From contig VZRN01004254.1 of NCBI GenBank assembly GCA_013397935.1, positions 744,001 to 808,000 of the forward strand: 64,000 nt of DNA, in the 5' to 3' direction. This stretch comes from Dasyornis broadbenti (taxonomy: Eukaryota > Chordata > Aves > Passeriformes > Dasyornithidae). Positions 23,738-36,566 of the stretch are shown in pieces. Position numbers and translations under genes: made by a program. Under the pieces are notes generated by a model. That model made no database searches. It worked only from the letters and a program-made list of their open reading frames with translations, and was not told where the DNA came from. Position 1 is the first letter of the stretch. Every line of letters starts with the position of its first letter.

Positions 23738-25542
23738 CTGTAACATCAGAAGAAAAAAAAAGGTAAAGAGAGAAAACATTCTAAATAAATTCCAACATGC
23801 TGTTACTTACCACTGACTGATGCTTTCAAAACAAAATTCTGTGAGCTGCAAACGCAATTCCATATCTGAATCTAGAGACTGACAACCTTATTATCTGCAG
23901 AGGTGAGGCCAGCCTGAGCCTGGCACTGCTGCCAGGAAGCCTTGAGCAATACTCTGCTCCTGTAGGACTTCTGTTACCCCTGTGTACCAAGGCACTCAGG
24001 CTACTATGGCCCCTTGAAGACAACACCAGCTTCTGGGTTATATACAGTTTCAAACTTGAAATTGCTTTGGTAAGCATTCAAAACCATTTAGAGAAATCTG
24101 CTGCATCTCACAGAAAGGTTTAGGTAGAAGCTCTTTAAACTTCATCTTGATCCCATGGCCACTGCAAATGCTAGAATACTCCTCTTTATAGAAGGGCTAT
24201 AAAAAGTTTCATTCTCTCTCCAACCTCTTCTTTTAGGTAAAAGACCCAGGACTGAGAAAAACTTATTTGACAGAAGGAGCAGTGCAGTACTAACACTTCA
24301 GAAGACTCCTGCCTTCCATACCCACAGAGTGGTCCTTCAAGGATGCATTTCACTTCCCTGGTATAGAGTATCTGCAGGAAGACAATCCCAGGCAAAGCTA
24401 CAGTTCAACACAGCCCAGAGAAACTACAACTCCAATAATTTTGCAGACTCTTTAAACTATGTCTGATCATTTTCTGGCCTGCTAGCTCCTACTTTCCTCT
24501 TCTTTAAGAAAACAGCAAAGATTCCTAGTGACAGATTGGCAGAATGAGATGGTATCTGTCAACTGAAAATGATCAAATACTCCTTTGTGCCACTCCTGCC
24601 TTACATACACAGACTGAGCCCAAATCCCTCAGTGACACTCATTTGGGAAGAATGCTTTGCTGCTTATGAGTATCTGTATCCCAGGTACTTCAAAATTAGA
24701 CCTTTGTACCATTAATCCACACCTGCATTGCATTTGTTTGTTTTTAAAAACATCCTGCATATTCAGGGCCAAAATCAGTGAAAAGCCAGAAGGGTTGTAA
24801 CATGATCCTGACAAGGACGAATATGATAACACTGCCAACTCTGACACAATATGAAGTTTCAAGTAAAAGCATTGAGTAATTTGGTATGAGTTTTGTGTTT
24901 AAAGAATAAATAGAAAAAGAATGAGATGTGGGAGACAGGACAAGAAGGAAGATTAGAAGTGGAGAGGTAGATTTAAAACCTGTGTATAAACACAAGTTTG
25001 AAATTGAGTCAGGGCCAGAAATCAGTAATGGATATAAAGGAAGAAAGGAAAGGGCAAAGAGGAGAAAGGAACCACGCCTAAGTACTAAATGAACCACTAA
25101 AAAGCGATCTGAGATGTAGAAGGAATGAAAGAGACCAGAGCCATGAAAGGCAATAGCTGACAAAAGTCAAGGTGATGTGATCAAGGTCAAGAGCATCAGT
25201 GAAGGTACCGTAACTCAGCTTTGCTAAGCAGCCTACTTGAACAAGGAGATCTGTGCTCACGTTATTTAGCACACATTATTTACTATAGAGTCCTGCAGCA
25301 ATGTTGTACAATTGTCAAATTGATCTACAATTGAACAACATCTAATAGAAATCTTACATGAGAAAGACACTGCATTATGAAGGCTAGAAATAATGAAAAA
25401 CTAGATCTTTCCGCAAATATGTAGCACCTTGAATTGAGAAAACCCCTAATTAATGCAATATTTTACTTTTTTTTACATCAAAATTGTCTAGTCCCTCAAT
25501 TTAGTAAGTAAAACATATTAATATTTATTTATAAAAGAATAA

Positions 25543-25698
25543 CTAACGTTCTAGTTTCCACTCTTTAACAAACAATGCAATATTTCCTTCTTTTAAAAGT
25601 TTCAGGATTTGAAACATCAGAAGTCCAGAGTCTTCACAGGCAGGACAGCCATGTTTGACCACAGACTGAATCACTGAATTGAACTGTCTTTTCCATTT
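25543..25698 (-). other. unassigned coding-like frame, possible alternative terminal exon
   Basis: On the minus strand an acceptor-like site (TTTTCTTTCTAATGCTGAG, AG at 25700-25699) precedes 51 codons and a TAG. The peptide starts KWKRQFNSVIQSVVKHGCPA and ends KEGNIALFVKEWKLER, with ordinary amino-acid composition and mixed third positions rather than low complexity. An AATAAA (25529-25524) follows 13 nt after the stop. If spliced, phase 0 fits the exon at 54291-54454 but not the nearer exon at 36467. I do not recognise the protein. It could be an alternative last exon, a fragment of an old gene copy, or chance. Confidence 0.2.
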
Positions 25699-28600
25699 CT
25701 CAGCATTAGAAAGAAAAGCATTCCATAGTGTTTGATCCCCACATAAATTGAACAATACATAAAAAAAACCAAGGCATGAACACTGACTAAGCGGATGGAC
25801 CAAGAAAATAATTCAGAACAAGCCTCCAAACTGCTGAAGACTAAATGAAGGGAATATAAAAAAGTGGGACAACAAGAGCAAGAAAACAAAAGCTGAAAGG
25901 TATTCCACATGATATGTAAATACTCTACTATTATTACTGTTCTTTAGAGATGTTTTATAAGTCAGAATTTAAAAAAAGATGGAAAAGAATCTATCACTGC
26001 TACAAAATCCAGCTGTGACCATGTTGAGCCAATACATTGAGAAGTTTCTAAAAACTTATGAATGGAATATGATAGTTACCCAGCAGCAAAAATTAATAAA
26101 AAGTAATAAAAAATATTGATGCCAGATTTTAATAGTCGTTTCAGAGGAAAAAAGATTAGGAGAAAAAATGCAGGGAATATAGGAAATACAGCCAGTAAGT
26201 AGCAACTGAGACACAAAGGCATAAATTGGGATATTCTTCTCTAGTGCAATAAAACAGAAGGAAGGTAGAATTCCTTGTAGAACTGGCAATGCATCTTTTT
26301 CTTAAATATATCCTTGAACTGTATATGGCTTTTAATCTGCTGCCCTCATCTCTTTTGAATGCAAAGTTTTTTAACTTTCAAGTAAGTGAAAACCAAATTT
26401 ACCAGTGCTTATGCTTCTTCCCTGGCTAATAAGTAAGGAGGAATTAAAAAAATAATCCTTAGATGAGAGAAGCATACAGGCAATGTGATTTTGCTTGAGT
26501 GCCTTCTTGATCACATCCTTCTGCTGGGACCACTCTTTGAAATCCATGTGGACTGGAAGGAGAGGTGGGAAGAAGAGGAGGGATGGCAAGAAACTTGGGA
26601 AGTATTCTGCAGCTGCTCTCTCATGAATGGCTGTGCCAGGGCACAGCATCCTCTCTGGGGGTATTCTCATCCAAGCCTTCTCCCACTGCTGGGGGGACCT
26701 CATAGGGCAGTCAGTTGCTGAGATGAAGAGGGAAATGAAGCTCTCAAGTACAGACAAAAGGTTCTTATTTTACTTTCTGTGTCTCAAAAGATACCTTTGC
26801 AACTAGAAATACTTTTAAAGATACTATTTCAAGAGTGCTAGGAAGCATATTTGATATGATATTGCTCAGCTGAAGGACTTGTTACTTCAAGCTGAGATGT
26901 ATAATTTAATTATTCTTCCTTCATAGGAGATGTTACAGTACTTTGAGAGAAGTGCTTCATGTATATGAATGAATTGGCCACATATTGATTTTTTTCCTTA
27001 TCTGCTGCTCTATATCAGTACCTCACAGTTTTGGTTTTTTTTTTTTATTTTTAATTTTAATAAAAAGTAACTACCTTTAAAAAAACCCTGCAGATGCCAA
27101 CTTGGATGTGAAAACACCTTCCTACCTTTAAAAAATCCCCACTGATACAATAAATCAAACAAACTGATTACGTGATTTCTATATTATTCAAAACGGAGTC
27201 CAGTTTGATTCTGTGCTATAAATATCCACCTATTGGGATAGCTGTTGTTATTCAAAAGTTAACAAAATCCTATGATACACAGAAAACTAAGGTTAAGGTC
27301 AAATATTTCTGACTGCCTTGTTTGGATTTTCTTTTTCTTTCTTTCAAGATTTCATTTTGCTGATGCCAAATGTTTTCTGCAGAAAAAGACAATATTTGTT
27401 TATTCAATGAAGCTGTAAGTAGAGGAAAACAAAAAGTGAATTTTGCAACTTATCACCTGGTGATCAAAACAGTGCTGTGAGATGTACAAGATACCAGACA
27501 ACCATTACAAGACTCTGGATTTGTTTCAAAATAGTGCTAAAAACCATCTGACTATCACAAAATGAACTGTCATACCCTGACTGTGATCCTGACTAAGCCT
27601 CAGAAACACCAGAGTTGTAAAACCAGTTGTTCTCTTCAGAAGTCAGCAACATTATCCTCTTTGATGGACGTGCTCAAACCAGATTCACTACTGAAAGGAT
27701 GCCTTTTATATAATTGATTAGAATTAATTTTGGGTACTTATTCTCAAATGAGCAGACCTGTTTAAGTTCGATAGACACTAGATCAGTAAATCAGTAATTA
27801 CTTCCTGAGTGAGACTGTGATCAGCTGCCTTGATGTACTTTAAATCCAACTAGAGCTACAGAGGAGGGACATGCAAATGATTGCATTCATGTTCTTATTT
27901 TCTATAAAATATGGAGAAACAGTGTAGCAGGTAGTGACTTTGTTAGCAATAGTTGAAACAGCTAAAAATTAAGATGGAATATATTTTTCATTTCTTGCTC
28001 TTACAGTTATGGCAATCATTTTACATGCAAACTCCCTGTAGAAGTAATTTTTTAAAAATCAAGATTTTTATTTCCTTCCCCTAAATTAATTGTTAAACAT
28101 TAAACTGAAGGCATGCTATCATCTACAGTGATGAAAGAGGAAAAACATCCACAGCAGCTCCTAGCAGGAAAATTAGAGAAAGCTTATGCTCTCTGACAAT
28201 TGAAATGGTCCATACTGCATGATGGTGTGAGCAGTCACTGCTGAGTTCCCAGGCCAGGGAAAGGGGCTATTCAAATTTTTCCTGTCTAAATGTGGAAAAG
28301 CTCTTAGGCTTGGCATAATTGTTTTAGAGACTTATTAAATAAAGTAACTTTCACTGAAAATTTTGCTTGCATTCAACACAGATTTTGCAGAAAAGCCATC
28401 CAGAGCTGGGAAATGAATGGGAAAACTTGTCTGCTGTAGACAAGGTCCCCTCAGGCAGCTGTTCATGCCCATCCACCCAGAAGACAGATCTGCACCTCTT
28501 CCCTTCCACCAAGGAGGTAGGAGACAAACAGAGCTACAGACCTGCCAGATGAAGGCATAACACAGACTTGACATAAAATCAGATGGAACTGGAGAAAACT

Positions 28601-30456
28601 GAACATGGGAATAACTTTAACACCCTTATTCTCTGAGGTTCTTTGTTTTCTCCTGCAGTGCTGCCTTTTTGCAGTGTATGTCTCTCCTAATGATTTCTAT
28701 TTTAAGCTGGTCTCCATGGGGTCTTTCCAGGAAAATTACTCTTGCTGAGAAGAGCTAACTTGAAATAGCTGCAAGCTGTATTATGAATGCTGCCTTTCTA
28801 CTACTAGTTCCTTATCAATGACTTGTAAACAAGCAACAGTGCCACAGTCAGGTTACATTGACTTTTTTCACCCTTGCTTTTCACTAGTGAGACGAGAGCT
28901 CAAACTCAGAATGCAAAAGTGCCTTCTCACTTCCAATGTGGGCAGGAGGAAGGAGAGAACTGAGGGTATTACTACACGTCCTTATTTTTCCAAAAGAGGA
29001 AAGCAAAAAATTCCCCATGTTCCCATAGATGTCAAGGCATAGCCAACTCTCCAGACTCATATTCCAGTACTTTTGTATGATTTTATGAAATCAGGGTTTA
29101 CAGAAAATGTTTCCAACATCCCCTGCACAATATACTAGTGATAGCAAGACTGCCTTTTCAAGAACATTAGGGGGCTGGAAGGATAGACTGGGACTTTAGC
29201 TTCTGATAATCAATTTTTCTCTCTTTTCACAACAAATACTACTTTCCTACCTGAACTTGGTCTGACTGAGCAGGAAAATGAACTCTCTCCTTGAAAATGG
29301 ATAGAAAATCTAGATCTTAACATCAGTTTGTGGCCTTTCTGGTAAGCCTATGCTGTATGACATAGTGATATTGCTGTTTAATAATGCAGCTCAGGATGTT
29401 TCCAACTACTGCATTTTCCTTCAAGCATTAAAAATACAAATGAGAGGAGTTATATTCCCTTCTAAAATAATGGTGTTTGTGATCTAAGTGTTGATTAAGG
29501 CAACACTGCTAAGTAGCCTAACTTCCATTTATCTATCTCACTGTGAATGTCAACTCTAATAGTAACAATTATACATTATATTAAAAGCGTTACTTAGCAA
29601 CATTTGAATCTTAAAGAACTCACAGATCCTAAAAATCTGAAGTATGAAATTATTTGTGAAGCACTTCATTCTTTAAAACATTTATTTGGATATAAATGAT
29701 GTATTTATACAGTGTATACTTCTGATTCATATGTTGTGTGGAGCATCAAAACTTTATCCATATTTAATGTGTAATAATGCTCATGGCATCAGAGAAACAT
29801 TTAGTAAAAAGTTACCAATCATCAACTCATAGCAAGGCACAGAATTGCAGATGTACAGAGAAGGAGATTGGTAGGGTCATGAAGTCAACTTGTCCATCCC
29901 TTGCTCAAAGACAAGATCAACTCCTAGCTGTGAACTCAAACTTACACACAGTAAGCAGATTATGCTTACCATATATCTTACATCTGTATATTTATGGAAA
30001 TAATGGGGAAACTAACAATTCAGTCATATAACAGTTTAGCTTCTGCTAAGGATTTATTACCTTAAAGCTGGAATTGGAAGAGAGACCACTGCCTAAGAGA
30101 TGCCGGAGAGGAAAGGATGGATTGTCAGTGTACTTCAGTATGAGGGAGGTGTTCACCAAGCAGCAGTAGGGAAGCAATGGGAATTCACTGAAATTTGCAG
30201 GGAAAGCTGTTAACCAGATAATGAGGGGGTGTGTAAGCTTCATTACTTTAATCTCCTTTTCACTCAGACTAGTGGGATGGAAGCATCTGTAGGTGCCTAC
30301 TGCAGCTGGACTTGCAGGACTGCCACAGTTGTTATAGAAAGAAAGTAGGCTCTTTATCAGTTGAACCAATTGTTTTTGACTGAAGTGACCATTAAGAAAC
30401 AAAAAAGGTGGTTAAAATTAATGGAGCATGAAGAATTACACTTTTATTCTTCTTCT

Positions 30457-30479
30457 TATATATATATATATATATATAA
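30457..30479. repeat. (TA)n microsatellite
   Basis: About eleven TA dinucleotides, followed by further TATATAAATAATTAC-type AT-rich sequence to about 30560. Confidence 0.9.
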
Positions 30480-30701
30480 TTACTATATTTTATATAAATA
30501 ATTACTATTATTTTATATATAAAAGTTACTAGTAAGTTTTAATTCCTTTATATTTATATTTTTTTTCCTTGCTCATGGTGTTTGCAATAATCACAGTGAA
30601 AAGCAAATAATACAAATAATATTTGTCTGGGAGATGTCAAGAAGTGCTAGTGAATCATACAAGTGCCAGCATTGCTTGATGTCATTGCAGGGACATGACA
30701 T

Positions 30702-30733
30702 CCTGTGATCACAGGATCACAGCCCTGTGATCC
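30702..30733. repeat. overlapping palindromes CTGTGATC
   Basis: CCTGTGATCACAGG (30702-30715) is a perfect 14-bp palindrome. It overlaps a second inverted repeat, GGATCACAG-CC-CTGTGATCC (30714-30733). The word CTGTGATC or its complement occurs four times in 32 bp. No known protein-binding site is claimed. Confidence 0.8.
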
Positions 30734-33700
30734 CATCCAAAGAACTCTCAAAAGATTGGTTTTTTTTTTTCTTGTTACTGTGATGCTATAACTTCTGGGC
30801 ATTTTGTAAATATATACAGTTTTTTACAGGCTACCTATGAAAGCTGAGAGCTGACATGCCATTCCAATGGCAGGATGCTGGTGGTGTTTAGAAGACTGCG
30901 AGAGGAAAACTTCTCTTTTCCACATCCCTTCCATAATCCTCAGTGGAGGGGCAGAAATGTACTGGAATACTGGTTAAGGACATAGCAACATATTACAGAT
31001 AGCAGGAGTGAAATTGGAAAATGCACCATAAGGACAAGCCAACAGCCCTGTATGGGTAGCTCAGAGAAGGATTTATTTGCTTTGGCTTAGTGGAGCCATG
31101 ATGCTTAAGCATAAACTTACTAGATGCGGGTCAGAGCTAAGAAGTTTCTGTGATGTTGCCTCCAAGACAAGAAGTGATTTAAAAACCTGGATATTGAGCA
31201 ACATACTTCTGAGACCCACCTGAATCTCCCTCTGGCAGCTGGGTTCAAGTTAAGCAGTAACAGTATGAAGGTGAAGTTAATAAAACCAGGCAGACTTATG
31301 TTCCCTCTGTATAATTGGGTACCTTTGCACATATTTCTAGGGTGCAGTGCAGAACCCTGTGAGCTAACTCTTTGCAGAGCTGGTATGAATCCTCAGGGCT
31401 TATTAGCTGAGGCTCTATGCAGTGAGAAAGCAGCTAAATTGCTTCTGAAGCTCAGCTAGCTGGGGAAGCAACCTTCTGTATTTACATAGTGCTGCCCTTA
31501 AGCAAAAGCAAGTGTGGAATGACCTCAGTTTCTCTACCTTTATAACCTGATAAATTGCCCATCAAAAAAATAGTTTCTATATAAAGATCTCCATAACCAA
31601 GTTAATACTGAACCAACGCTACTTTAAATTGCCTCTCATGAAAAGGACTTCCTGTGCTACATGTGTAATTATTGGTAAACTTTCCGACACTTGGACGTCT
31701 GAAACTATGTCTCTGTTGGAAATAAATGGTAGGTTTTTCTGTCTCAGATAATGGTGATGGTTTGGTTCCTGTCCCATATAAAGAGACAACACTTTTAAAT
31801 TCAGCACTTTTGTGTCTGGAACAAAACTGGCAAGCTAATAAAGAACCTCCACAATCTCTCATATTGGTACTTGCTTATGGTGGACTGATACTTCTCCAGG
31901 ACTTTAATTTACTTTTTGTTAAGAAGCTGCACTTCAGTTGTGGGCCAGTGCTGACATATTTCAAACCCTAAGGATACTTGAAGAGCAGACGGTGTCAGAT
32001 GACAGTGTCATTAGCTGGTGTCACCTGAACTGCCATTTAACAGTACTTGGTTGGCTTGAGCCTAGGATTCAACAAAGCTTTGCTCTTGGAGACTCTCCAG
32101 ACTGACTTCATGTCGAACCAACACCACAAACTCAGTCCCATGTTCAATGTGAAAGAAAAGGGAGCAATCTTCTGGGAGATACTATATGGCCCTCTCAGTG
32201 CTGTTTGTGTGCATGTCTCTTAGACAAATTTTTCATCATCTACTCCAAGACATCAGACAGATGTCACATGTACCAGTTACCAGGAAAAATCTTTTTCTGA
32301 ATGCACTTGATAGCTTGATGCTTTTATTTTCAAATTGTGAAAGAAAGGAGGAAACAATCAAAATTCTTCAAAAAAGAAGGAACATTATGACAGGTAATAA
32401 TATTGTAATACTTAAATGGTGTATTATGGCTTTCTGAACCATTTAGGCTTGAGGAATTTATATGCACTAACAGCAGAGTATCTCCCAGAAAGAAAAATGT
32501 TAAAGAACATTACCATATTTCTGAAATCACCAGTGACAATATTATTTCCTGAAAAAGACCAGCGTTTGTGAGAAAGTAATATCAAGAAAATGTATCTGTG
32601 CTGATGCTGGAGCAGTGATAGCTATGGCAATTATACTTTTTCCCTATTAGCTGAGCAATACTCTGCATTTATTTTGTGAACAAAGCCACACGACAGGTTT
32701 GCAACTTTGGATGTAACTTCATTGCAATAATGGAAAAATTGAACAGAGGATTAATTTTTTTTTTTTTTGAAAGCTATGACAAGCTTGTGAAAGTGGTGGG
32801 AACAGCAGTAAAATCTGCTTTCCTGTACTGCCATTTTACATACCTAAATTTCAACATTTGTCTTTGGAGGTGTTAAAAGGAATTTTCCCTTAGCAGTATT
32901 CCAGTGGTTAAGGAAGAGAGGAAAGAAAAGTAAAGCTCTTTCTAACACACAGCCCTAAGACGGAGACAAAGATCACAGAACAGCTTTCCTCCATTTTAAT
33001 AATGAAACCCCTATTTCTAATTTCTACCCATAGCACTAAGTAGCAATATTTCATCATTCATTCCCATGGTAACATGCCCTGATATTACAAGCAGTTAATT
33101 ATGTCGTTGCCATGTTGTAGACTGTGGCATTTATTTACAGAGGGAGATAAACATTTAATGAAAGCATCTTTGAATATATGAACAAAACAAACACTGCCAT
33201 TCTATCTCTCATATTCAAAACAGGATAGATAATTTTATGGTTATTTCGATAATTTCTCAGCTACAACAGATCATCTCTGTCATGAAGTAACTGAACCTGA
33301 CTGTCATCTGGATCCCTCTTGTACAGGAAAGAACTAGAGAAAAGACAGCCAAAAAATCCTCAGCTGTCTCACCATAAAGCACAAGAAGAATATTCTGTAA
33401 TTGTTTGACATTGTGATAATTTTGTAGCAATTTTGTGGATACACATTTTTATAAGCCTGAATTAATATTGTTTTGTTATAAAGTGACCTGCATCATACAG
33501 GAGAAAGAATAATGGTTGAGTTATAAAATCTGAAAAGAAACATTTACAACATCAATCGAAAAAAAATGAGGTTTTTAAGAACAAGCAGCTTCAATTTCAT
33601 CAAATTTGAAAGGCGGGCCTGACTGCTTGACTGACATATTGATTATTCATAAAAATGTTGTCTAAATCTTAGTTGAAAGAATTAGTTTTGTAAGGCTCCT

Positions 33701-36466
33701 CAGCTTTTCTATATCTGTATGTTTTTATCAACAATTTAGACAACTATTAAATACATGATGGTTATGTCACCAGTTAGAAGGCTAGAAGAAAACAGAGTAT
33801 ATCACAGAGTTGTCTGAATTATTCAGCTAAAAAGCTAAATGGCAAGAAGTGAATTTTAATATTATCAAATACAAGGAACACATGCAGAAACAAACATTTC
33901 CTGATTTTACCCACAGGACAAATGCCTCTGTTTAGAAAGCTGTGATTCACCAAATTTTAAAGGTCATAATGTATTATTACCTCAAACTATCACTGTGATA
34001 CTGCATTAAAAATGTTTAAAAAGAGCAATGCCACATAAGAGTAGAGAAATGACCTGCTGGGCTCAGTGCTGGTACAGCATATCCTGACATGATTAACCCA
34101 CTTGAAAAGACATATGAAAATCCTGAAGAATTCAAAGGAAAACTACAAAAATGATCAGGTCTAAAAAGCAACCAACATAAAATGAAATGTAGTGTTCTAC
34201 TTGGCAAAGACAGTGTTGAGAAATTACTTAATCACTGTATATAGGTAAGTTAAATGAGGATTTTCAACTTCGCTATTTAAAATACTACATGAACCAAAAG
34301 CTGGGTGATGAAGTCAGAAAAATTCAGCCCCAGAGGAAGAAGCATAGCCTTGAAGTTAAGTGTTCTGACAGTTTACAAGATGAGTGATATAACTCATCTG
34401 CTCTGCACTTTCTGAAACAAAGCAATTTTCATGGGCAAATGGTTACCTGGGGGAGAATCGGATCAGATGCTCTAGCAGCCTCTACTAACTTTTCCCTTTA
34501 GAAATGACCAGATATGCTCTTGAGTTTTATTTTGCTGTCCTTCTCCGAAGCTGTGAGCAGTGTATGGACACTGGAGATAATCCTCAGGGGGTGTTCTGTG
34601 ATGCTACAGAGAATCCATTTTCTTGCACAGCCTGCTGGCGTGTGCTGCATGGACAGACAGATTTCCAGTCAGATGGATTTTGCACATCAGCAAGAATCCT
34701 GTCGGGTTTTTTCGCCTGCCTTCACGTGGATCATCTGCTGGCTGATTTGGGGATACCTAAACTCATCAGTTTGCTACAAGTGCCGAGGCTGTGAAGGTTA
34801 GTGGCATTTGTTTTTCTTTTGTGCCCTTTTTGTCACTCATAACTGTTAATCTCTATAGAATATAAACACGTTAGTGTAAGGCGAATTTACGAAGTTAATA
34901 GCCCATGACGTTGACACGACATGCAGAAATTGTGAAGAAGTACAGAGAGCAGACATAGAAGAGACTAGGCTAGCAGGCTCTGAGAGTGTTGCAGGGCTGC
35001 CACAATGCACCCAGCACACCCTGCAGCCAAAGCTGTATAAGGGATGGTTTTCCCTGTCCTGTAAGGGTAACAAACCACTCCACAATACTCTTGGGAGACT
35101 ACAATGCTTTTGTTTCCAATATACTTGGGAAAAAGAATTTAACACCTGGATATGATCACAGATATGCTTTCAGTTCATGAATCCAATGCTGAAAGGCAGA
35201 CTACTTCAAGGATCCTTGTCTGAGTTTATTCTGATCTCTGGTGCAGCCATAGTTGGTGAAATGTTTATGCTTGGAACTGATACCCTTGCTAAACACTCCT
35301 CGTCTTCTTTGCCAGACAAAGAAACTTCAGTTTTTCTTCTTGACACAGCAATCTTTCCCCATCATTTCAGTAGCTAATAATTTATCCCTTTGCTTGCTTC
35401 TAATCTCATCGTTAGTCATGTGCCTTCACAAATGCAATACAATACATCAGACTAAAGCTGTTGGGGTTAGAGGCTTAGACTTGCTTTTAAAGGCTGTGAT
35501 TCCCAACTTTCAAGCAACACAGTATTTATAACTTTTCCTAGGCTTATAACAGTGGCTAGTAAAACACCCACATAAAAGAAAACACAAATATAATATAGCT
35601 TTCACATTTGAACACTCTGACCTGGCAAACTTAGATATCACATGCTTAGTTCTACTCACTGAAATATTCAACTTTAATTTATTTTCCTCAGATGTTCCAG
35701 ACCATAAATAAATCTTAATTTTATTGCAGTTTTGCCCTGATTTCTCAATAATGGTGCTTTTTCACATAACTAAATACACTAAATTTTGGAGTTCAGTCCA
35801 ACACAGTTTAAAAATACCACTTTTATCAAAACGTGGTTAAACATATTTACACTTGATCTGAGTGAAGCATTTTGTTTACTTTCTCTCATTTGTCTTGGCA
35901 ATATGTAAGTAGAATTTTAGATTGGAGCATTTGCAGATTCTGTTTCCAATGTATTGAATTTAGTCTTACCATATTTCTTCTGGCCTGAGGCAAATATTAA
36001 AAACTAGCCAGCCTAGAGTAACACATTTTAACATATCAAAGGAAATAGTAGCTTATGAGGATGTTGCATTTAATGAAAGTATATGAACCTTATACAAGTA
36101 TCACTACACACCTCAAGTATCATTGTAGGACTGTTGAAATGCAAATGAACTTAAAATCTGTAAGCTCACAGGCTGTGAGCTCCAACAAGTCTCTTAAAAT
36201 ACAGGAAATCAAAGGCATCCATGCTAAAATGCCTCTACTTTTTAGTATCATCAGTGGCTATCCTACTCTCAAGTTTAAAAGTATGACGGAATAAAGATAC
36301 AGTGGCTGGCAGCATGTGATAGAACAACTGAGTACATCAATTCAGTCTTCATCATGGCTTATAAAATAATATGCTCTGTACTACATAAATATTGTTTTAG
36401 TTCTAATACAAACATTGAAAGAGCCTTTGCAAAGATTTACAGCTTAATACAAGGTACTGCACTTAC

Positions 36467-36566
36467 CAAGATGCGTGTTCATCATCTTTGCACAATATTT
36501 GCACATGGCTTCCAAATCGTTTAGTTGTCCTTGTAGGAATGAAATCTGGGCCTCTAATTCTTCCTC
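36467..36566 (-). CDS. TBC1D5: TBC1D5 coding exon, start of C-terminal coiled coil
   Basis: This 100-nt exon has an acceptor ...TTGTAG (36568-36567) and a good GTAAGT donor (36466-36461). It starts at phase 0 and ends at phase 1. The 33 codons read EEELEAQISFLQGQLNDLEA followed by MCKYCAKMMNTHL, close to the human TBC1D5 sequence I recall. The heptad-like spacing of Leu, Ile and Ala with charged residues predicts a short coiled coil, and the CKYC pair is kept. The exon fits directly between its neighbours in phase, so no exon appears to be missing in the two large introns on either side (about 17.7 kb upstream and 12.7 kb downstream). Confidence 0.96.

Larger units (their letters stand above)
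23738..36466 (-). other. TBC1D5: TBC1D5 large intron (12.7 kb)
   Basis: Bounded by donor GTAAGT at 36466 and acceptor AG at 23739-23738. It is mostly AT-rich single-copy-looking DNA. Inside are an unassigned coding-like minus-strand frame at 25543-25698, a (TA)n at 30457-30479, a palindrome cluster at 30702-30733, a T-run near 32757-32768 and an unassigned plus-strand open frame at 34504-34800. Confidence 0.85.

Noticed and set aside
24744..26289. Several minus-strand frames of 77-139 codons, hydrophobic
   Set aside because: Apart from 25543-25698 they look like chance frames in A-rich (plus-strand) DNA; the Leu/Phe/Ser richness is typical of poly-purine complement.
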